Notes under the pieces: generated by a model | Databases searched by the model: none | What the model was told of the DNA's origin: nothing | Seen by the model: the letters and a program-made list of their open reading frames with translations, nothing else | Source: Sphingomonas sp. Ant H11 | GTDB taxonomy: Bacteria; Pseudomonadota; Alphaproteobacteria; Sphingomonadales; Sphingomonadaceae | Assembly: GCF_000797515.1 (NCBI RefSeq) | Contig: NZ_JSBN01000031.1 | Span: forward strand, 62,001 to 126,000 | Direction of reading: 5' to 3' | DNA length: 64,000 bases | In this document: piece by piece, positions 29,231-38,459 of the stretch | Position numbering within the stretch: position 1 is the first letter of the stretch | Layout of the letters: the number at the start of each line of letters is the position of its first letter | Made by a program: the position numbers and the translations under genes

Positions 29231-30040
29231 ATGGCCGACCCCACCTCCCCCGCCCGCAAATCCGAAACGCGCGAGACGCTCGTCTTCTTGCTGAAGCTCG
29301 CGGTGATCGTATTCGTGTTCCGCAGCTTCGTGTTCGCGCCGTTCAGCATCCCGTCGCAATCGATGCTGCCGCGATTGTACATCGGCGACTATCTGTTCGT
29401 GTCGAAATGGAATTACGGCTATTCGCGCTGGTCGCTGCCGTGGGGCGTTCCGCTGATCCCGGGCCGCATCCTTGGGCGCGATCCGGCACGCGGCGACGTG
29501 GTGGTGTTTCGCGGCCCGCCCGGAGAGGATCACGATGTTATCAAGCGCGTGATCGGCCTGCCCGGCGACACCATCCAGATGCGCCACGGCCAGGTGATTC
29601 TCAACGGCACGCCCGTGCCCAAGGTCCGTGTCGCCGATTTCACCATCCCGCTCAGCCCGAATTATCCCGGCGGCAGCGAATGCCCGAGCGAGTTCGAGGA
29701 CAGCCTGAACGGCACCCCGATCTGCCGCTATCAGCAATTCCGTGAGACGCTGCCGAACGGCAAAAGCTACAACGTGCTCGACCGGGGCGAGCAGCCCAAT
29801 GCCGATGAGACTGGCGTCTATGCCGTCCCCGCCGGGCATATCTTCGTGATGGGCGACAATCGCGACGACAGCGGCGACAGCCGCTTCGATCCGCCCGAAG
29901 GCATGGGCATGGTGCCGATGGAGCGCGTCGAGGGCAAGGCAGTCTTGTCGTTCTTCTCGACCGATGGTTCGGCCAACTGGTTCCTGCCGTGGACGTGGTT
30001 TTCGGCGGCGCGCTGGAGCCGGATCGGGGCAGGTTTTTGA
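29231..30040 (+). CDS. lepB: Signal peptidase I
   Basis: A 269-residue inner-membrane serine protease that removes Sec signal peptides on the periplasmic side. One N-terminal transmembrane segment (VFLLKLAVIVFVFRSFVFAP) leads directly to the catalytic Ser44 in PSQSMLP. The general base Lys105 is in DHDVIKRVIGLPGD. The C-terminal box E motif GHIFVMGDNRDDSGDSR is complete. It is followed by rnc with an overlapping start; lepB-rnc-era is a classic bacterial gene order, here interrupted by a GIY-YIG gene. Confidence 0.95.
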   Translation: MADPTSPARKSETRETLVFLLKLAVIVFVFRSFVFAPFSIPSQSMLPRLYIGDYLFVSKWNYGYSRWSLPWGVPLIPGRILGRDPARGDVVVFRGPPGEDHDVIKRVIGLPGDTIQMRHGQVILNGTPVPKVRVADFTIPLSPNYPGGSECPSEFEDSLNGTPICRYQQFRETLPNGKSYNVLDRGEQPNADETGVYAVPAGHIFVMGDNRDDSGDSRFDPPEGMGMVPMERVEGKAVLSFFSTDGSANWFLPWTWFSAARWSRIGAGF

Positions 30041-30702
30041 GCAACACGCTGCACGACTGGCTGACCGCGGCGCTGGGCCACGCCCCGCTCGACCTGATAC
30101 CGTTCGAACGCGCGCTGACGCATGGCAGTCAGGCCGCAGCGAATTATGAGCGGCTCGAATTTCTGGGCGACCGCGTGCTCGGGCTGGTGATGGCCGAATG
30201 GCTGTTCGAGCTGTTCCCGGGCGAGCCCGAGGGCGCCTTGTCCAAGCGGCTGAATGCGCTGGTGACGGGCGCGGTCTGCGCCGATGTCGCACGCGGCCTT
30301 GGCGTCGCCGCGCAGCTCCGCCTCGGCAAGCAAGCGCGCGACGATGGCGCGGCCGACAGCGACAATGTGCTGGGCGACGTGATGGAGGCACTGATCGGTG
30401 CCTTATACCTCGAAGCGGGGCTGGACGGCGCGCGCCGTGCGATCCGCAAGATCTGGGCGGACCGCCCCAGCCGCCAGATCGCCGCCCCGCAACACCCCAA
30501 ATCCGCGCTGCAGGAATGGGCCGCCGCGCACAATCGCAAGACGCCGGCTTATGACGTGGTCGAGCGCTCCGGCCCCCACCACGCCCCGCGCTTCCGCGTA
30601 AAGGCCACGCTCGGCACGTTTGCCGAAGCCGAAGCCGAAGGCAGCTCCAAACAGGAAGCCGAAACGGCGGCGGCGGCGGCGTTGCTCGCCAAATTGCGCT
30701 AA
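30037..30702 (+). CDS. rnc: Ribonuclease III
   Basis: A 221-residue dsRNA endonuclease for rRNA and mRNA processing. The RNase III signature ERLEFLGDRVLGLVMAEWLF and the catalytic acidic site DNVLGDVMEALIGALYLEAG are present, with a C-terminal dsRNA-binding domain (HPKSALQEWAA, then SSKQEAETAAAAALL). I place the start at TTG 30037, overlapping the lepB stop (TTGA), because the protein then opens as SNTLHDWLTAALGH, as in the family, and GGGGCAGG lies upstream. The ATG at 29989 would sit deep within lepB. Confidence 0.92.
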   Translation: MSNTLHDWLTAALGHAPLDLIPFERALTHGSQAAANYERLEFLGDRVLGLVMAEWLFELFPGEPEGALSKRLNALVTGAVCADVARGLGVAAQLRLGKQARDDGAADSDNVLGDVMEALIGALYLEAGLDGARRAIRKIWADRPSRQIAAPQHPKSALQEWAAAHNRKTPAYDVVERSGPHHAPRFRVKATLGTFAEAEAEGSSKQEAETAAAAALLAKLR

Positions 30703-30707
30703 GCGCG

Positions 30708-30784
30708 CGACAGGTTCAGGGCGAACGGTGTATGGGGGGGCGGACGGTATCGTTACTTCCGTTCGCCCTGAGCCTGTCGAAGGG
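30708..30784. repeat. Inverted pair of sphingomonad palindromic repeat (pair 1)
   Basis: Copy 1 (30708-30728, CGACAGGTTCAGGGCGAACG plus G, one base different from the others) and copy 2 (30759-30784) are inverted with respect to each other, 30 bases apart, and can form a long stem. The core is TTCGCCCTGAGCCTGTCGAA. They fill the gap between rnc and the GIY-YIG gene. Confidence 0.82.
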
Positions 30785-30812
30785 CACCTTCCCACACGGG
30801 CGAGGCTGACAT

Positions 30813-31205
30813 ATGGCGTTCTGGGCCTATCTCTTGCGCTGTTCCGACGGTAGCTTCTACACCGGCCATACCGAAGCGCTTGAACATCGCATCGGCCAGC
30901 ATCAGTCCGGCCAGATCCCCGGCTACACGCACACCCGCCGCCCGGTGACCCTGGTTTGGAGCCAGGACTTCCCCTCTCGCCTCGAAGCGCTGGAGGCAGA
31001 GCGCCAGATCAAGGGGTGGAGCCGCGCCAAGAAACAGGCACTGATCGCTGGCGATTGGGAACGGCTTTCCTTACTGGCACGGAATCGCCAAGATACGAGC
31101 AGCCCTTCGACAGGCTCAGGGCGAACGGAATTGGCGGGCGATGTCTCCCGTACCGTTCGCCCTGAGCCTGTCGAAGCGCCCGCACTACCCAAGGACCATC
31201 AATGA
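30813..31205 (+). CDS. GIY-YIG nuclease-superfamily protein with repeat-derived tail
   Basis: A protein of 130 residues. The first 85 or so form a single GIY-YIG domain of the UPF0213/YhbQ kind: [20 protein letters not shown], with R in [12 protein letters not shown] and E in [18 protein letters not shown]. The cellular substrate is unknown. From about residue 97 the frame runs through two copies of the dispersed repeat (31103-31128 and 31153-31176), which encode STGSGRTE and VRPEPVE. The C-terminus is therefore a repeat-derived extension rather than ancestral protein. The stop overlaps the era start by four bases. Confidence 0.85.
   Translation: MAFWAYLLRCSDGSFYTGHTEALEHRIGQHQSGQIPGYTHTRRPVTLVWSQDFPSRLEALEAERQIKGWSRAKKQALIAGDWERLSLLARNRQDTSSPSTGSGRTELAGDVSRTVRPEPVEAPALPKDHQ
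31103..31176. repeat. Inverted pair of palindromic repeat inside coding sequence (pair 2)
   Basis: Copy 3 (31103-31128) and copy 4 (31153-31176) are inverted, about 25 bases apart, and match copies 1 and 2. Unlike pair 1 they lie inside the 3' part of the GIY-YIG gene and stay in frame. Confidence 0.82.
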
Positions 31206-32108
31206 CTGACCCCACCCCCCAACATTGCGGCCTCGTTGCCATTCTCGGCGCGCCCAATGCGGGCAAATCCACCTTGGTCAATGCGCTGGTCGGGCAGAAG
31301 GTGGCGATCGTCAGCCCCAAGGCGCAGACCACGCGCGTGCGGCTGATGGGCGTCGCGATCGAGGGCGACACGCAGCTCCTGCTGGTCGATACCCCCCGGC
31401 ATTTTCGAACCCAAGCGGCGGCTCGATCGCGCGATGGTGCAGGCCGCCTGGGGCGGTGCCGAAGGGGCCGACGTGCTCGCCTTGGTCGTCGATGCCAAAG
31501 GCGGGCTCGGCGCCAAGGTCACCGATATTGCCGAGGCGATCAAGGACCGCCGCGAACCCAAATATCTCATCCTCAACAAGGTCGATCTGGCCGACAAGGG
31601 CAAGCTGCTGCTGCATGCCGAGAAATTGACCGGCATGGTCGATTTCGCCGAGACCTTCTTCGTCAGCGCGGCGACCGGCGACGGCCTGCCCGAACTGAAG
31701 GCGCACCTCGCCAAGGCGATGCCCGAGGGCCCATGGCATTTCCCCGAGGATCAGGTATCCGACGCAAGCGAGCGCAGCCTCGCCTCCGAAGTGACGCGCG
31801 AGCAGCTCTATCTCCAGCTCCACGCCGAACTGCCTTATGCCTCGGCGATCGAGACCGAACAGTATAAGGAGCGCGAGGACGGCTCGGTCGAGATCCACCA
31901 GCAGATTTTGGTCGAGCGCCCGACGCAACGCGCGATCGTGCTCGGCAAGGGCGGCGCGCGCATCAAGGAAATCGGCGCGCGCGCGCGGGCGGAACTCAGC
32001 GAGATCATGGGCCGCCCGGTCCATCTCTATCTGCACGTAAAGGTGCGCCCCGGCTGGGACGACGAACGCGACGTCTATCGCGAAATGGGGCTGGACTGGG
32101 TGGAATGA
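31202..32108 (+). CDS. era: GTPase Era (one frameshift)
   Basis: An essential GTPase that binds the 3' end of 16S rRNA and assists 30S maturation; about 301 residues after correction. The G1 motif [14 protein letters not shown], the T-T-R switch region and the start of G3 (LLLVDTP) are in the first frame. A six-C run at 31392-31397 breaks it. With five C's it reads [20 protein letters not shown] and continues with G4 (NKVDLADKG) and the C-terminal KH domain ([20 protein letters not shown]). Because Era is essential, a sequencing error is much more likely than a real mutation. Overlaps the GIY-YIG stop and the nitrilase start. Confidence 0.95.
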
Positions 32109-33079
32109 GCAAGACCGTGAAGGCGGCGCTGGTCCAGGCCGCCCCTATCCCGCTGGCAATCGGCGACGGCATCACCGCCCTGCTCGATCACGTTGCCGAT
32201 GCCGCCGATATCGGCGCACAGTTGGTCGCGTTCGGCGAGACGTTTCTCGGGGGCTATCCGATCTGGCTGGATGAAGCGCCCAATGCGGCCTTGTGGGATC
32301 ATCGCGGGACACAGGCATTGCATGCGATCCTGCTCGACCAGGCGCTGCGCCCCGACGATCCGCGCCTGGAACCGCTGCAGCAATTGGTCGATGCAGCCAA
32401 TATTCTCGTTTCCGTCGGCGCGCATGAACGGGTGCGCTCGAGCCTGACCAACACCCAATATCTCTTCCGCCCGGGCTTGCCGCCGCTGCTCCATCGCAAG
32501 CTGGTGCCGACGCATGGCGAACGCATGATCTGGGGCCGGGGCGACGGCTCGACGCTCGATGTGCATCAAGCACCGTGGGGCACCGTCGGATCGCTGATCT
32601 GCTGGGAGCATTGGATGCCACTTGCGCGGGCAGCGATGCACCATGCGGGCGAAGCCGTGCATGTCGCGGCGTGGCCGACGGTGCGCCCGATGTACCGCGT
32701 CGCCTCGCAGCATTATGCGTTTGAGGGGCGTTGCTTCGTGCTTGCGGCCGGGCTGGTTCAGCACCGGCGCGATTTGCTGGACGGGCTCGACCGGGTCGGC
32801 GGCGATGCAGATGCGCGCGACCTGATCCTCGGCATCGCCGATACCCAACTGCAATCGGGCGGGAGTTGCATCATCGCGCCCGACGGGACACTGCTTGCCG
32901 AAACCGGCGCGGATCCCGACCTGTTGATCGCCGAGCTGGATCTCGATGCAATCGGGCGCGGGCTGACCGCGCTCGATACCGATGGCCATTATGCCCGGCC
33001 CGACGTCTTCGAATTGCGGGTCGATCGTCGGCCCCGGCTGGGCGTGGCCGATGCCGAGGACGGATTCGCGCAGGGCTGA
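32105..33079 (+). CDS. Nitrilase-type carbon-nitrogen hydrolase
   Basis: A 324-residue protein of the nitrilase branch. The catalytic triad is visible: Glu in VAFGETFLGGYP, Lys in HRKLVPTHGER and Cys in LICWEHWMP. The GETFL...YPIW and CWEHWMPL contexts are those of true nitrilases, which convert nitriles to carboxylic acids, rather than amidases. The substrate cannot be predicted. The start overlaps the era stop by four bases (ATGA), so it is transcribed with lepB-rnc-era. Confidence 0.87.
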   Translation: MSKTVKAALVQAAPIPLAIGDGITALLDHVADAADIGAQLVAFGETFLGGYPIWLDEAPNAALWDHRGTQALHAILLDQALRPDDPRLEPLQQLVDAANILVSVGAHERVRSSLTNTQYLFRPGLPPLLHRKLVPTHGERMIWGRGDGSTLDVHQAPWGTVGSLICWEHWMPLARAAMHHAGEAVHVAAWPTVRPMYRVASQHYAFEGRCFVLAAGLVQHRRDLLDGLDRVGGDADARDLILGIADTQLQSGGSCIIAPDGTLLAETGADPDLLIAELDLDAIGRGLTALDTDGHYARPDVFELRVDRRPRLGVADAEDGFAQG

Positions 33080-33083
33080 ACGT

Positions 33084-33791
33084 TCAGGAAAGGCTCGTCA
33101 GCAGCGCATCGACCCAGGCTGGCACCAATTCTCCCGCGGGGCCGAGCCGGGTTTCGTGAAAATAGCCGCTGCCCGCCGACCGCTCCAGGTTCAGTTCCAG
33201 CGTCCGCGCGCCCGCATAGCGCGCACCCTGCACAAAACCGGCGGCGGGATACACCGCGCCCGACGTACCAATCGAAACGAACAGGTCAGCCTCCCCCAGC
33301 GCGCGCTCGATCCGGTCCATCGCATAGGGCATTTCCCCGAAGAATACGATGTCGGGACGCAGCGCCAGCCTCCCGCACGCGCCGCACGGTGCCTTGGGCG
33401 GCAGAGCCGTTACCCAGCGCACACGCGCGCCGCAGGCGGCACAAAGGGCCGATTGCAATTCGCCATGCATATGCACCAACCGCGCAGCGCCCGCGCGCTC
33501 ATGCAGATCATCGACATTTTGCGTGACGATCAACAGTTCGCCACGCCACGCCGCATCGAGCCGCGCGAGCGCGACATGCGCCGCATTGGGGACAACAGCC
33601 GACAGCGCGGCGCGGCGTGCATCATAAAACCGATGGACCAAAGCCGGATCGGCGGCGAGCGCATGAGGCGTACATACATCCTCGACGCGGTGCCCCTCCC
33701 ACAAGCCGCCAGGACCGCGAAACGTGGCAATTCCACTTTCGGCCGAAACACCAGCACCGGTCAGGATCACAAGGTTGTGCGCGTCGGACAT
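33084..33791 (-). CDS. cobB: NAD-dependent protein deacylase (sirtuin)
   Basis: A Sir2-family enzyme of about 235 residues that removes acetyl or other acyl groups from lysines using NAD+. The NAD-binding motif LTGAGVSAESGIATFRG, the TQNVDDLHERAG motif with the catalytic His region (VHMHGEL) and four zinc cysteines (CAACG and CGACG pairs) are present. The Y/R residues that mark desuccinylases are suggested by FYDARR. The start is MSDAHN (ATG 33791). A plausible target is acetyl-CoA synthetase, encoded in the same window, but they are not linked in one operon. Confidence 0.92.
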   Translation of the reverse strand: MSDAHNLVILTGAGVSAESGIATFRGPGGLWEGHRVEDVCTPHALAADPALVHRFYDARRAALSAVVPNAAHVALARLDAAWRGELLIVTQNVDDLHERAGAARLVHMHGELQSALCAACGARVRWVTALPPKAPCGACGRLALRPDIVFFGEMPYAMDRIERALGEADLFVSIGTSGAVYPAAGFVQGARYAGARTLELNLERSAGSGYFHETRLGPAGELVPAWVDALLTSLS

Positions 33792-33993
33792 TAGACCACG
33801 CATAACTTAATCCTCGCCCCCGTGCCACGTCCGGTACCGTCATTCGACAAGATCCGTCCGTCGCCTCGGACAACAGAAGCGTCTGCACTTATATATGGTT
33901 AATATTTAAATAATTATTACAAAACGTTCTGCCGACACGATGCTCACTATTCCGACGCTCTACAATACAAAAAATGAGCAATTGGATTTTAGA

Positions 33994-35862
33994 ATGAACT
34001 TTCTTGCCCAAGTTAAAATCGGTAAACGATTGCTTATCATTGGCGCAGCATCACTGGCCGGTCTTTCGCTCGTATTGATCTTGTCGGTCAATCAGCTGAA
34101 TTCGGCTTTGCGACAGGGCTTTAACGAGCGCACCAAGCAGACCCTTGAAGTGGCCTATAGCCAACTTCAGCGCTTCCAGGCCGAGGAAAAAGCCGGCCGG
34201 ATGACGCACGATCAGGCTCAAGCCACTGCAAAAGAAGCGATCCGGACGATGCGCTTCGGCAAGGACAGCTATTTTTTCATCCTCGACACCAATTACAAGA
34301 TGATCCTGCATCCGGTGAAGCCCGAGAAACAGGGCAAGATGGTCCGTGACGAAAAGGATGCCGACGGAAGAACGCACTATCAAACGATGGTCGAGGTCGC
34401 GACATCGCCTGCGGCTGCCGGCTTTGTCGATTATAATTTCAAGCTTCCCGATGGTTCGGGTTCAAAGCCGAAAATCTCGTATGTGCGCCTGTTCAAGCCG
34501 TGGGGCTGGGTGATTGCCACCGGCGTGTTCAACTCCGAGATCAACGAGGCCGTTTCCCGCTCGGCGTGGAACCTGGCGATCGTAGTGGTCCTGGTTCTCG
34601 CCGCGCTCGCCGCCGTAATCCTTACGATCAGCAATTCGATTACGGGACCGCTCAAGCATATCACCGCTCGCATGGGGAGCCTCGCCGACGGCGATACCCA
34701 GGCCGAAATCCCGGGCACGGAACGCGGTGACGAACTGGGCGGGATGGCGCGTGCGCTGCTCGTGTTCCGCGACAACGCCATTGCCAAGTCGTTTGCAGAA
34801 GCGGTCCAGGCCAAGTCGGACGCCGACCAAAAGGCGATCGTGTCGCTCCTTTCGGAGAAGCTGGAAGCTCTGTCCGAGGGCGACCTCACCAGCACGCTGC
34901 AGGACGGTGTTCCCGCCGACTATGTCGCGCTGAGCAACAACTTCAACACCGCGCTTTCCAACCTGCGCGATTTGATCGGCGTCCTCGCCGAGGGCTCGAT
35001 GCGGATCGAAACCGGTTCGCATGAAATCGCGGCCGCCTCGGACGACCTCGCCCGGCGCACCGAGAGCAATGCTGCAAGCCTGGAACAGACGTCCGCAGCG
35101 CTTTCGCAAATGAACAGCCGCCTCCGCTCCAGCGCCGAAGCCGCAGACCGTACCGTCAATTCCGCACAGCAAGCGATCGGCGTGGTCGGGTCGGGTCGAT
35201 CGACCGCCGAACAAGCGACCGCCGCGATGATCCGCGTTTCCGATAGCGCGCGCGGCATCGACAGCGTCATCGAAGGTCTCGACAAGATCGCCTTCCAGAC
35301 CCGCGTTCTCGCCATGAATGCGGCGGTGGAAGCTGGCCGGGCGGGTGAAGCCGGGCGCGGTTTTGCGGTGGTCGCCGATCTGGTTTCCGCACTGGCGATG
35401 CGCGCAGAGGAAGAGGCACGCCGCGCCCGCGAACAATTGACCGCGACGCAGACCGATATCGTTGTCGCAGTCGATGCCGTTAAGAATGTCGATAGCGTGC
35501 TGCAGCAGATCAGCGGCAGCGTCGAGCAAGTCCACGAGTTCGTCGAATCGATGGCGAACGACAACCGCGCTCAGTCGTCGACGATCAGCGAGATCGCCTC
35601 CGCCGTGAATGCGATGGACCACTCCACCCAACAGAATGCTGCCATGGTCGAACAAACCTCGGCCGCCGCGCGCAATCTGGCTGGTGAAGTTGCCACGCTC
35701 AGCCGCCAATCGGCCCGCTTCAATGTCGGCTCGACCTCGCCGACCAGTATGCCAAAGCCGGTGGCCATTGCAGCGCGCGCGCGGCCAAGTGGAAAAATCT
35801 CCCAGCCGCCGCTTGCCGCCCGCACACCGACCGCCGCCAACGCCGACTGGGCAAGCTTCTAA
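33994..35862 (+). CDS. Methyl-accepting chemotaxis protein with Cache sensor
   Basis: A transmembrane chemoreceptor of about 622 residues. TM1 is near residues 10-32. A periplasmic single-Cache domain of about 150 residues contains GKDSYFFILDTNYKMILHPV and FVDYNF. TM2 follows (AIVVVLVLAALAAVILTISN), then a HAMP domain and the signalling domain with the hairpin tip IAFQTRVLAMNAAVEAGRAG. It senses small ligands, possibly carboxylates, by analogy with other single-Cache receptors. I prefer the ATG at 33994 to 33940 because TM1 then lies near the N-terminus. The upstream gap is unusually AT-rich. No che genes lie nearby. Confidence 0.9.
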   Translation: MNFLAQVKIGKRLLIIGAASLAGLSLVLILSVNQLNSALRQGFNERTKQTLEVAYSQLQRFQAEEKAGRMTHDQAQATAKEAIRTMRFGKDSYFFILDTNYKMILHPVKPEKQGKMVRDEKDADGRTHYQTMVEVATSPAAAGFVDYNFKLPDGSGSKPKISYVRLFKPWGWVIATGVFNSEINEAVSRSAWNLAIVVVLVLAALAAVILTISNSITGPLKHITARMGSLADGDTQAEIPGTERGDELGGMARALLVFRDNAIAKSFAEAVQAKSDADQKAIVSLLSEKLEALSEGDLTSTLQDGVPADYVALSNNFNTALSNLRDLIGVLAEGSMRIETGSHEIAAASDDLARRTESNAASLEQTSAALSQMNSRLRSSAEAADRTVNSAQQAIGVVGSGRSTAEQATAAMIRVSDSARGIDSVIEGLDKIAFQTRVLAMNAAVEAGRAGEAGRGFAVVADLVSALAMRAEEEARRAREQLTATQTDIVVAVDAVKNVDSVLQQISGSVEQVHEFVESMANDNRAQSSTISEIASAVNAMDHSTQQNAAMVEQTSAAARNLAGEVATLSRQSARFNVGSTSPTSMPKPVAIAARARPSGKISQPPLAARTPTAANADWASF

Positions 35863-35980
35863 CTCCCGAGCGGGGTGACCTGCGAAGGCCACCCCAAACA
35901 CCGCTCCCTTCACGACACCACCGCTCCGCGCCCCGTTTGGGACGCCTGGCGGAGCCTTGCCAACAAGATCGAGGATCATC

Positions 35981-37624
35981 ATGCGCATCTCCCGTTCCGG
36001 TTTCGCCATTGGCGTTTCGCTGCTTTCCCTTGCCACCGCCTCGGGCGCAGCCCACGCCGCACCGGATGCTTCGGCTTCGCCGAGCGCGCCCGCCGCCAGC
36101 CCGTCGCCAACCTCCGAAGCGAGCAGCACCAAGCCGACCGCCGTAGCCAGCGCCGCCAAGACAGCGCAGCAAGCCAATGTCGACCCCAACCGGCCAGTAC
36201 CGCCCGCACAACGGTCGACCCCGCCGAGTGAAGCAACCGAGCAGCGCGCGCCCGCCAACCCGTCGGTGCGCACCTATCCGCGTCAGGCCGACGGCCATGG
36301 CATCATGCTGGGTGGCTATAACGCCTCGCGATGGGCCGAAGATTGGCGCGCGATGCGGGACCCTAAGAAGCGCAAGGATATCCTCGATCGCCTCAAATAC
36401 ATCCCGATCGACGACCAGGGCAAAATCTACATCACGCTGTCGGGCGAGGTGCGCTATCGCATCAACGACTATTCGGAGCCCAATCTGGTAAAATCGGGAT
36501 ATCGGCTGGAGGAGCAGACGCGTCTGGTCGGCGGTGCCGATGTCCATATCGGTCCCGTGCGTTTCTACGGCGAACTCGGCCATGGTGGGTTGAGCGGGTA
36601 CAATTACGGCGTGGCACCGGCAAAATCGCGCGACGCCCTCATCGCCCAGCAATTCTTCGGGGAAATCAGCGGGACGATCGGCAATTTCGGCCTCGGCGTG
36701 CGCTATGGCCGTCAGGAATTTACCGATGGCCCCTCCAATCTGGTGTCGCAAAAGGACAACAACACCATCCATACCTCGGTGCAGGGTCTGCGCGCCTGGG
36801 GCCAGACCGGCGACGTCCGCGCCGACATCTTCGATTTCAAGCAAGTCACGCTCGGCACGCAGGGGCTCAGCGACGATGTCACCGACGACAAGACGCGTTT
36901 CTCCGGGGCGACGTTCGGCCTGGTGCTCGCCAATTCCGCGACCCGTAAGGTGTTCCTTGATCCGTTCGCCTGGCGCGAGCGCAATGATTCCCTGAAATGG
37001 GGCCGCGTGACCGGACGCGAAGTGCGCAACTATTATGGTGCCCGCCTGTGGGGCAGCCTCGATCGGTTGACCCTCGATTGGACGGTCGACCATCAAAGCG
37101 GCACCTTTGCCGGGCACGACATCAGCGCGTGGAACGCCTTCATCGCGCAAACCTATGTCATCGATCCCAAACACTGGAAGCCAAAGGTCGGCATCCATTT
37201 CGACTTTGGCGAAGGCGGCGGCAGCTATGGCAGCGGTACGCTTCATGTCGCCAAGGCCCCGTTTGCGGGGACGATCGCCTATAGCTATCAGGGGGCGCTC
37301 AACTTCACCAACCTGTTCCAGGCGTCGCCCAACCTCACGGTCTCACCCTTTAAAAAGCTGGATCTGACGACCGAATATCAACACAGTTGGCGGGTCAGCC
37401 CGCACGACGCGATCTACCGCGGAGCGGGCACCCCTTATACCGGCAGCGAAACCCTTCCCGGTAATAATGTTGGTGACGCGATCCGCCTTCAGGCGACGTT
37501 GAAGGTTACGCGTCGGCTGTCGATCGTCGGGCGCTATGAATATTTCATGCCCGGCCCGATCCTCGACCGGCTCGGCTATGTCGATTCCCACTATCTGGCC
37601 AGTTGGGTAAGCTACCGCTTCTGA
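35981..37624 (+). CDS. Alginate-export (AlgE-like) outer-membrane protein
   Basis: An exported protein of about 547 residues. The signal peptide runs to GAAHA near residue 26. A low-complexity Ala/Pro/Ser linker covers about residues 27-95. The alginate-export-type beta-barrel follows (YITLSGEVRYRINDYSEPNL, FGLGVRYGRQEF, FFGEISGTIG) and ends in aromatic YRF. Family members are 16-18 strand porins for organic anions or polysaccharide; the substrate here is unknown. The start is ATG 35981, preceded by GAGGATC. It lies between the chemoreceptor and dapB without sharing an operon. Confidence 0.8.
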   Translation: MRISRSGFAIGVSLLSLATASGAAHAAPDASASPSAPAASPSPTSEASSTKPTAVASAAKTAQQANVDPNRPVPPAQRSTPPSEATEQRAPANPSVRTYPRQADGHGIMLGGYNASRWAEDWRAMRDPKKRKDILDRLKYIPIDDQGKIYITLSGEVRYRINDYSEPNLVKSGYRLEEQTRLVGGADVHIGPVRFYGELGHGGLSGYNYGVAPAKSRDALIAQQFFGEISGTIGNFGLGVRYGRQEFTDGPSNLVSQKDNNTIHTSVQGLRAWGQTGDVRADIFDFKQVTLGTQGLSDDVTDDKTRFSGATFGLVLANSATRKVFLDPFAWRERNDSLKWGRVTGREVRNYYGARLWGSLDRLTLDWTVDHQSGTFAGHDISAWNAFIAQTYVIDPKHWKPKVGIHFDFGEGGGSYGSGTLHVAKAPFAGTIAYSYQGALNFTNLFQASPNLTVSPFKKLDLTTEYQHSWRVSPHDAIYRGAGTPYTGSETLPGNNVGDAIRLQATLKVTRRLSIVGRYEYFMPGPILDRLGYVDSHYLASWVSYRF

Positions 37625-37730
37625 CGATCCGCCTGCCCCCGCCCTAGTCGCTGCGTTTCGACCAATTCCTGCATGGCGTCGGCGGCTCTGCTTCGGTAGA
37701 GCCGCCTCGCAGCAAATCGGGAGACGTGCG

Positions 37731-38459
37731 ATGACCGCAATCGGGATTATCGGCAGCGCGGGCCGAATGGGCCAGGCGCTTGCCGCCGTAGTGCCCGACC
37801 TGGGCGCGACATTGGCTGGAGGAATCGACGCGGGTGGCGATCCCGCCGTGCTGGCGCTGGATGCTGACGTGCTGGTCGATTTTTCGACGCCGGCAGCGCT
37901 GGAGCGCACGCTTGCCGCGGCACGGCAAGCGCGCACGCCGATCCTGATCGGCACCACCGGACTTGCTCCAACGCATCACGCGCTGATCGACGTCGCCGCA
38001 GCCGAAATCGCGGTGTTGCAAACGGGCAATGTCTCGCTCGGTGTCACCTTGCTCGCCAAATTGGTGCGCGAAGCGGCGTCGAGGCTGGGGCCCGATTGGG
38101 ACATTGAAATCGCCGAGATGCACCATCGCCACAAGGTCGACGCCCCCTCTGGCACCGCCCTGCTGCTCGGCGACGCCGCCGCCGCCGGGCGCGGTATCAC
38201 CCTTGCCGAAGCGCGCGTGGCGGACCGTGCCGGGCTGACCGGCGCACGCTCCGAAGGGACGATCGGCTTTGCCAGCCTGCGCGGCGGATCGGTTGCGGGC
38301 GATCATCTGGTGATCTTTGCCGGCGAGGGCGAGCGGATTGAGATCGGGCACCGCGCCGAAAACAGAGCGATTTTCGCGCGCGGTGCTATCACCGCCGCGC
38401 TGTGGCTCGCCGAGCAAGGCGCCGGACGCTACAGCATGGACCAGGTGCTGGGGGTTTGA
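37731..38459 (+). CDS. dapB: 4-hydroxy-tetrahydrodipicolinate reductase
   Basis: A 242-residue enzyme of lysine and diaminopimelate synthesis that reduces the dihydrodipicolinate product with NAD(P)H. The nucleotide-binding motif GIIGSAGRMGQAL is at the N-terminus. The catalytic motif EMHHRHKVDAPSGTAL (two His, Lys) and the C-terminal REIF-like segment (RAIFARGAITAALWL) are intact. GGGAGACG precedes the ATG. The stop overlaps the start of nth. Confidence 0.95.
   Translation: MTAIGIIGSAGRMGQALAAVVPDLGATLAGGIDAGGDPAVLALDADVLVDFSTPAALERTLAAARQARTPILIGTTGLAPTHHALIDVAAAEIAVLQTGNVSLGVTLLAKLVREAASRLGPDWDIEIAEMHHRHKVDAPSGTALLLGDAAAAGRGITLAEARVADRAGLTGARSEGTIGFASLRGGSVAGDHLVIFAGEGERIEIGHRAENRAIFARGAITAALWLAEQGAGRYSMDQVLGV

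Noticed and set aside
34462..36273. 603-codon frame on the minus strand over the chemoreceptor
   Set aside because: Antisense shadow of an evidently real MCP; Gly/Arg-rich with no recognisable domain and no ribosome site.
35720..37246. 508-codon frame on the minus strand over the alginate-export gene
   Set aside because: Antisense shadow; the plus-strand protein has a signal peptide and barrel pattern.
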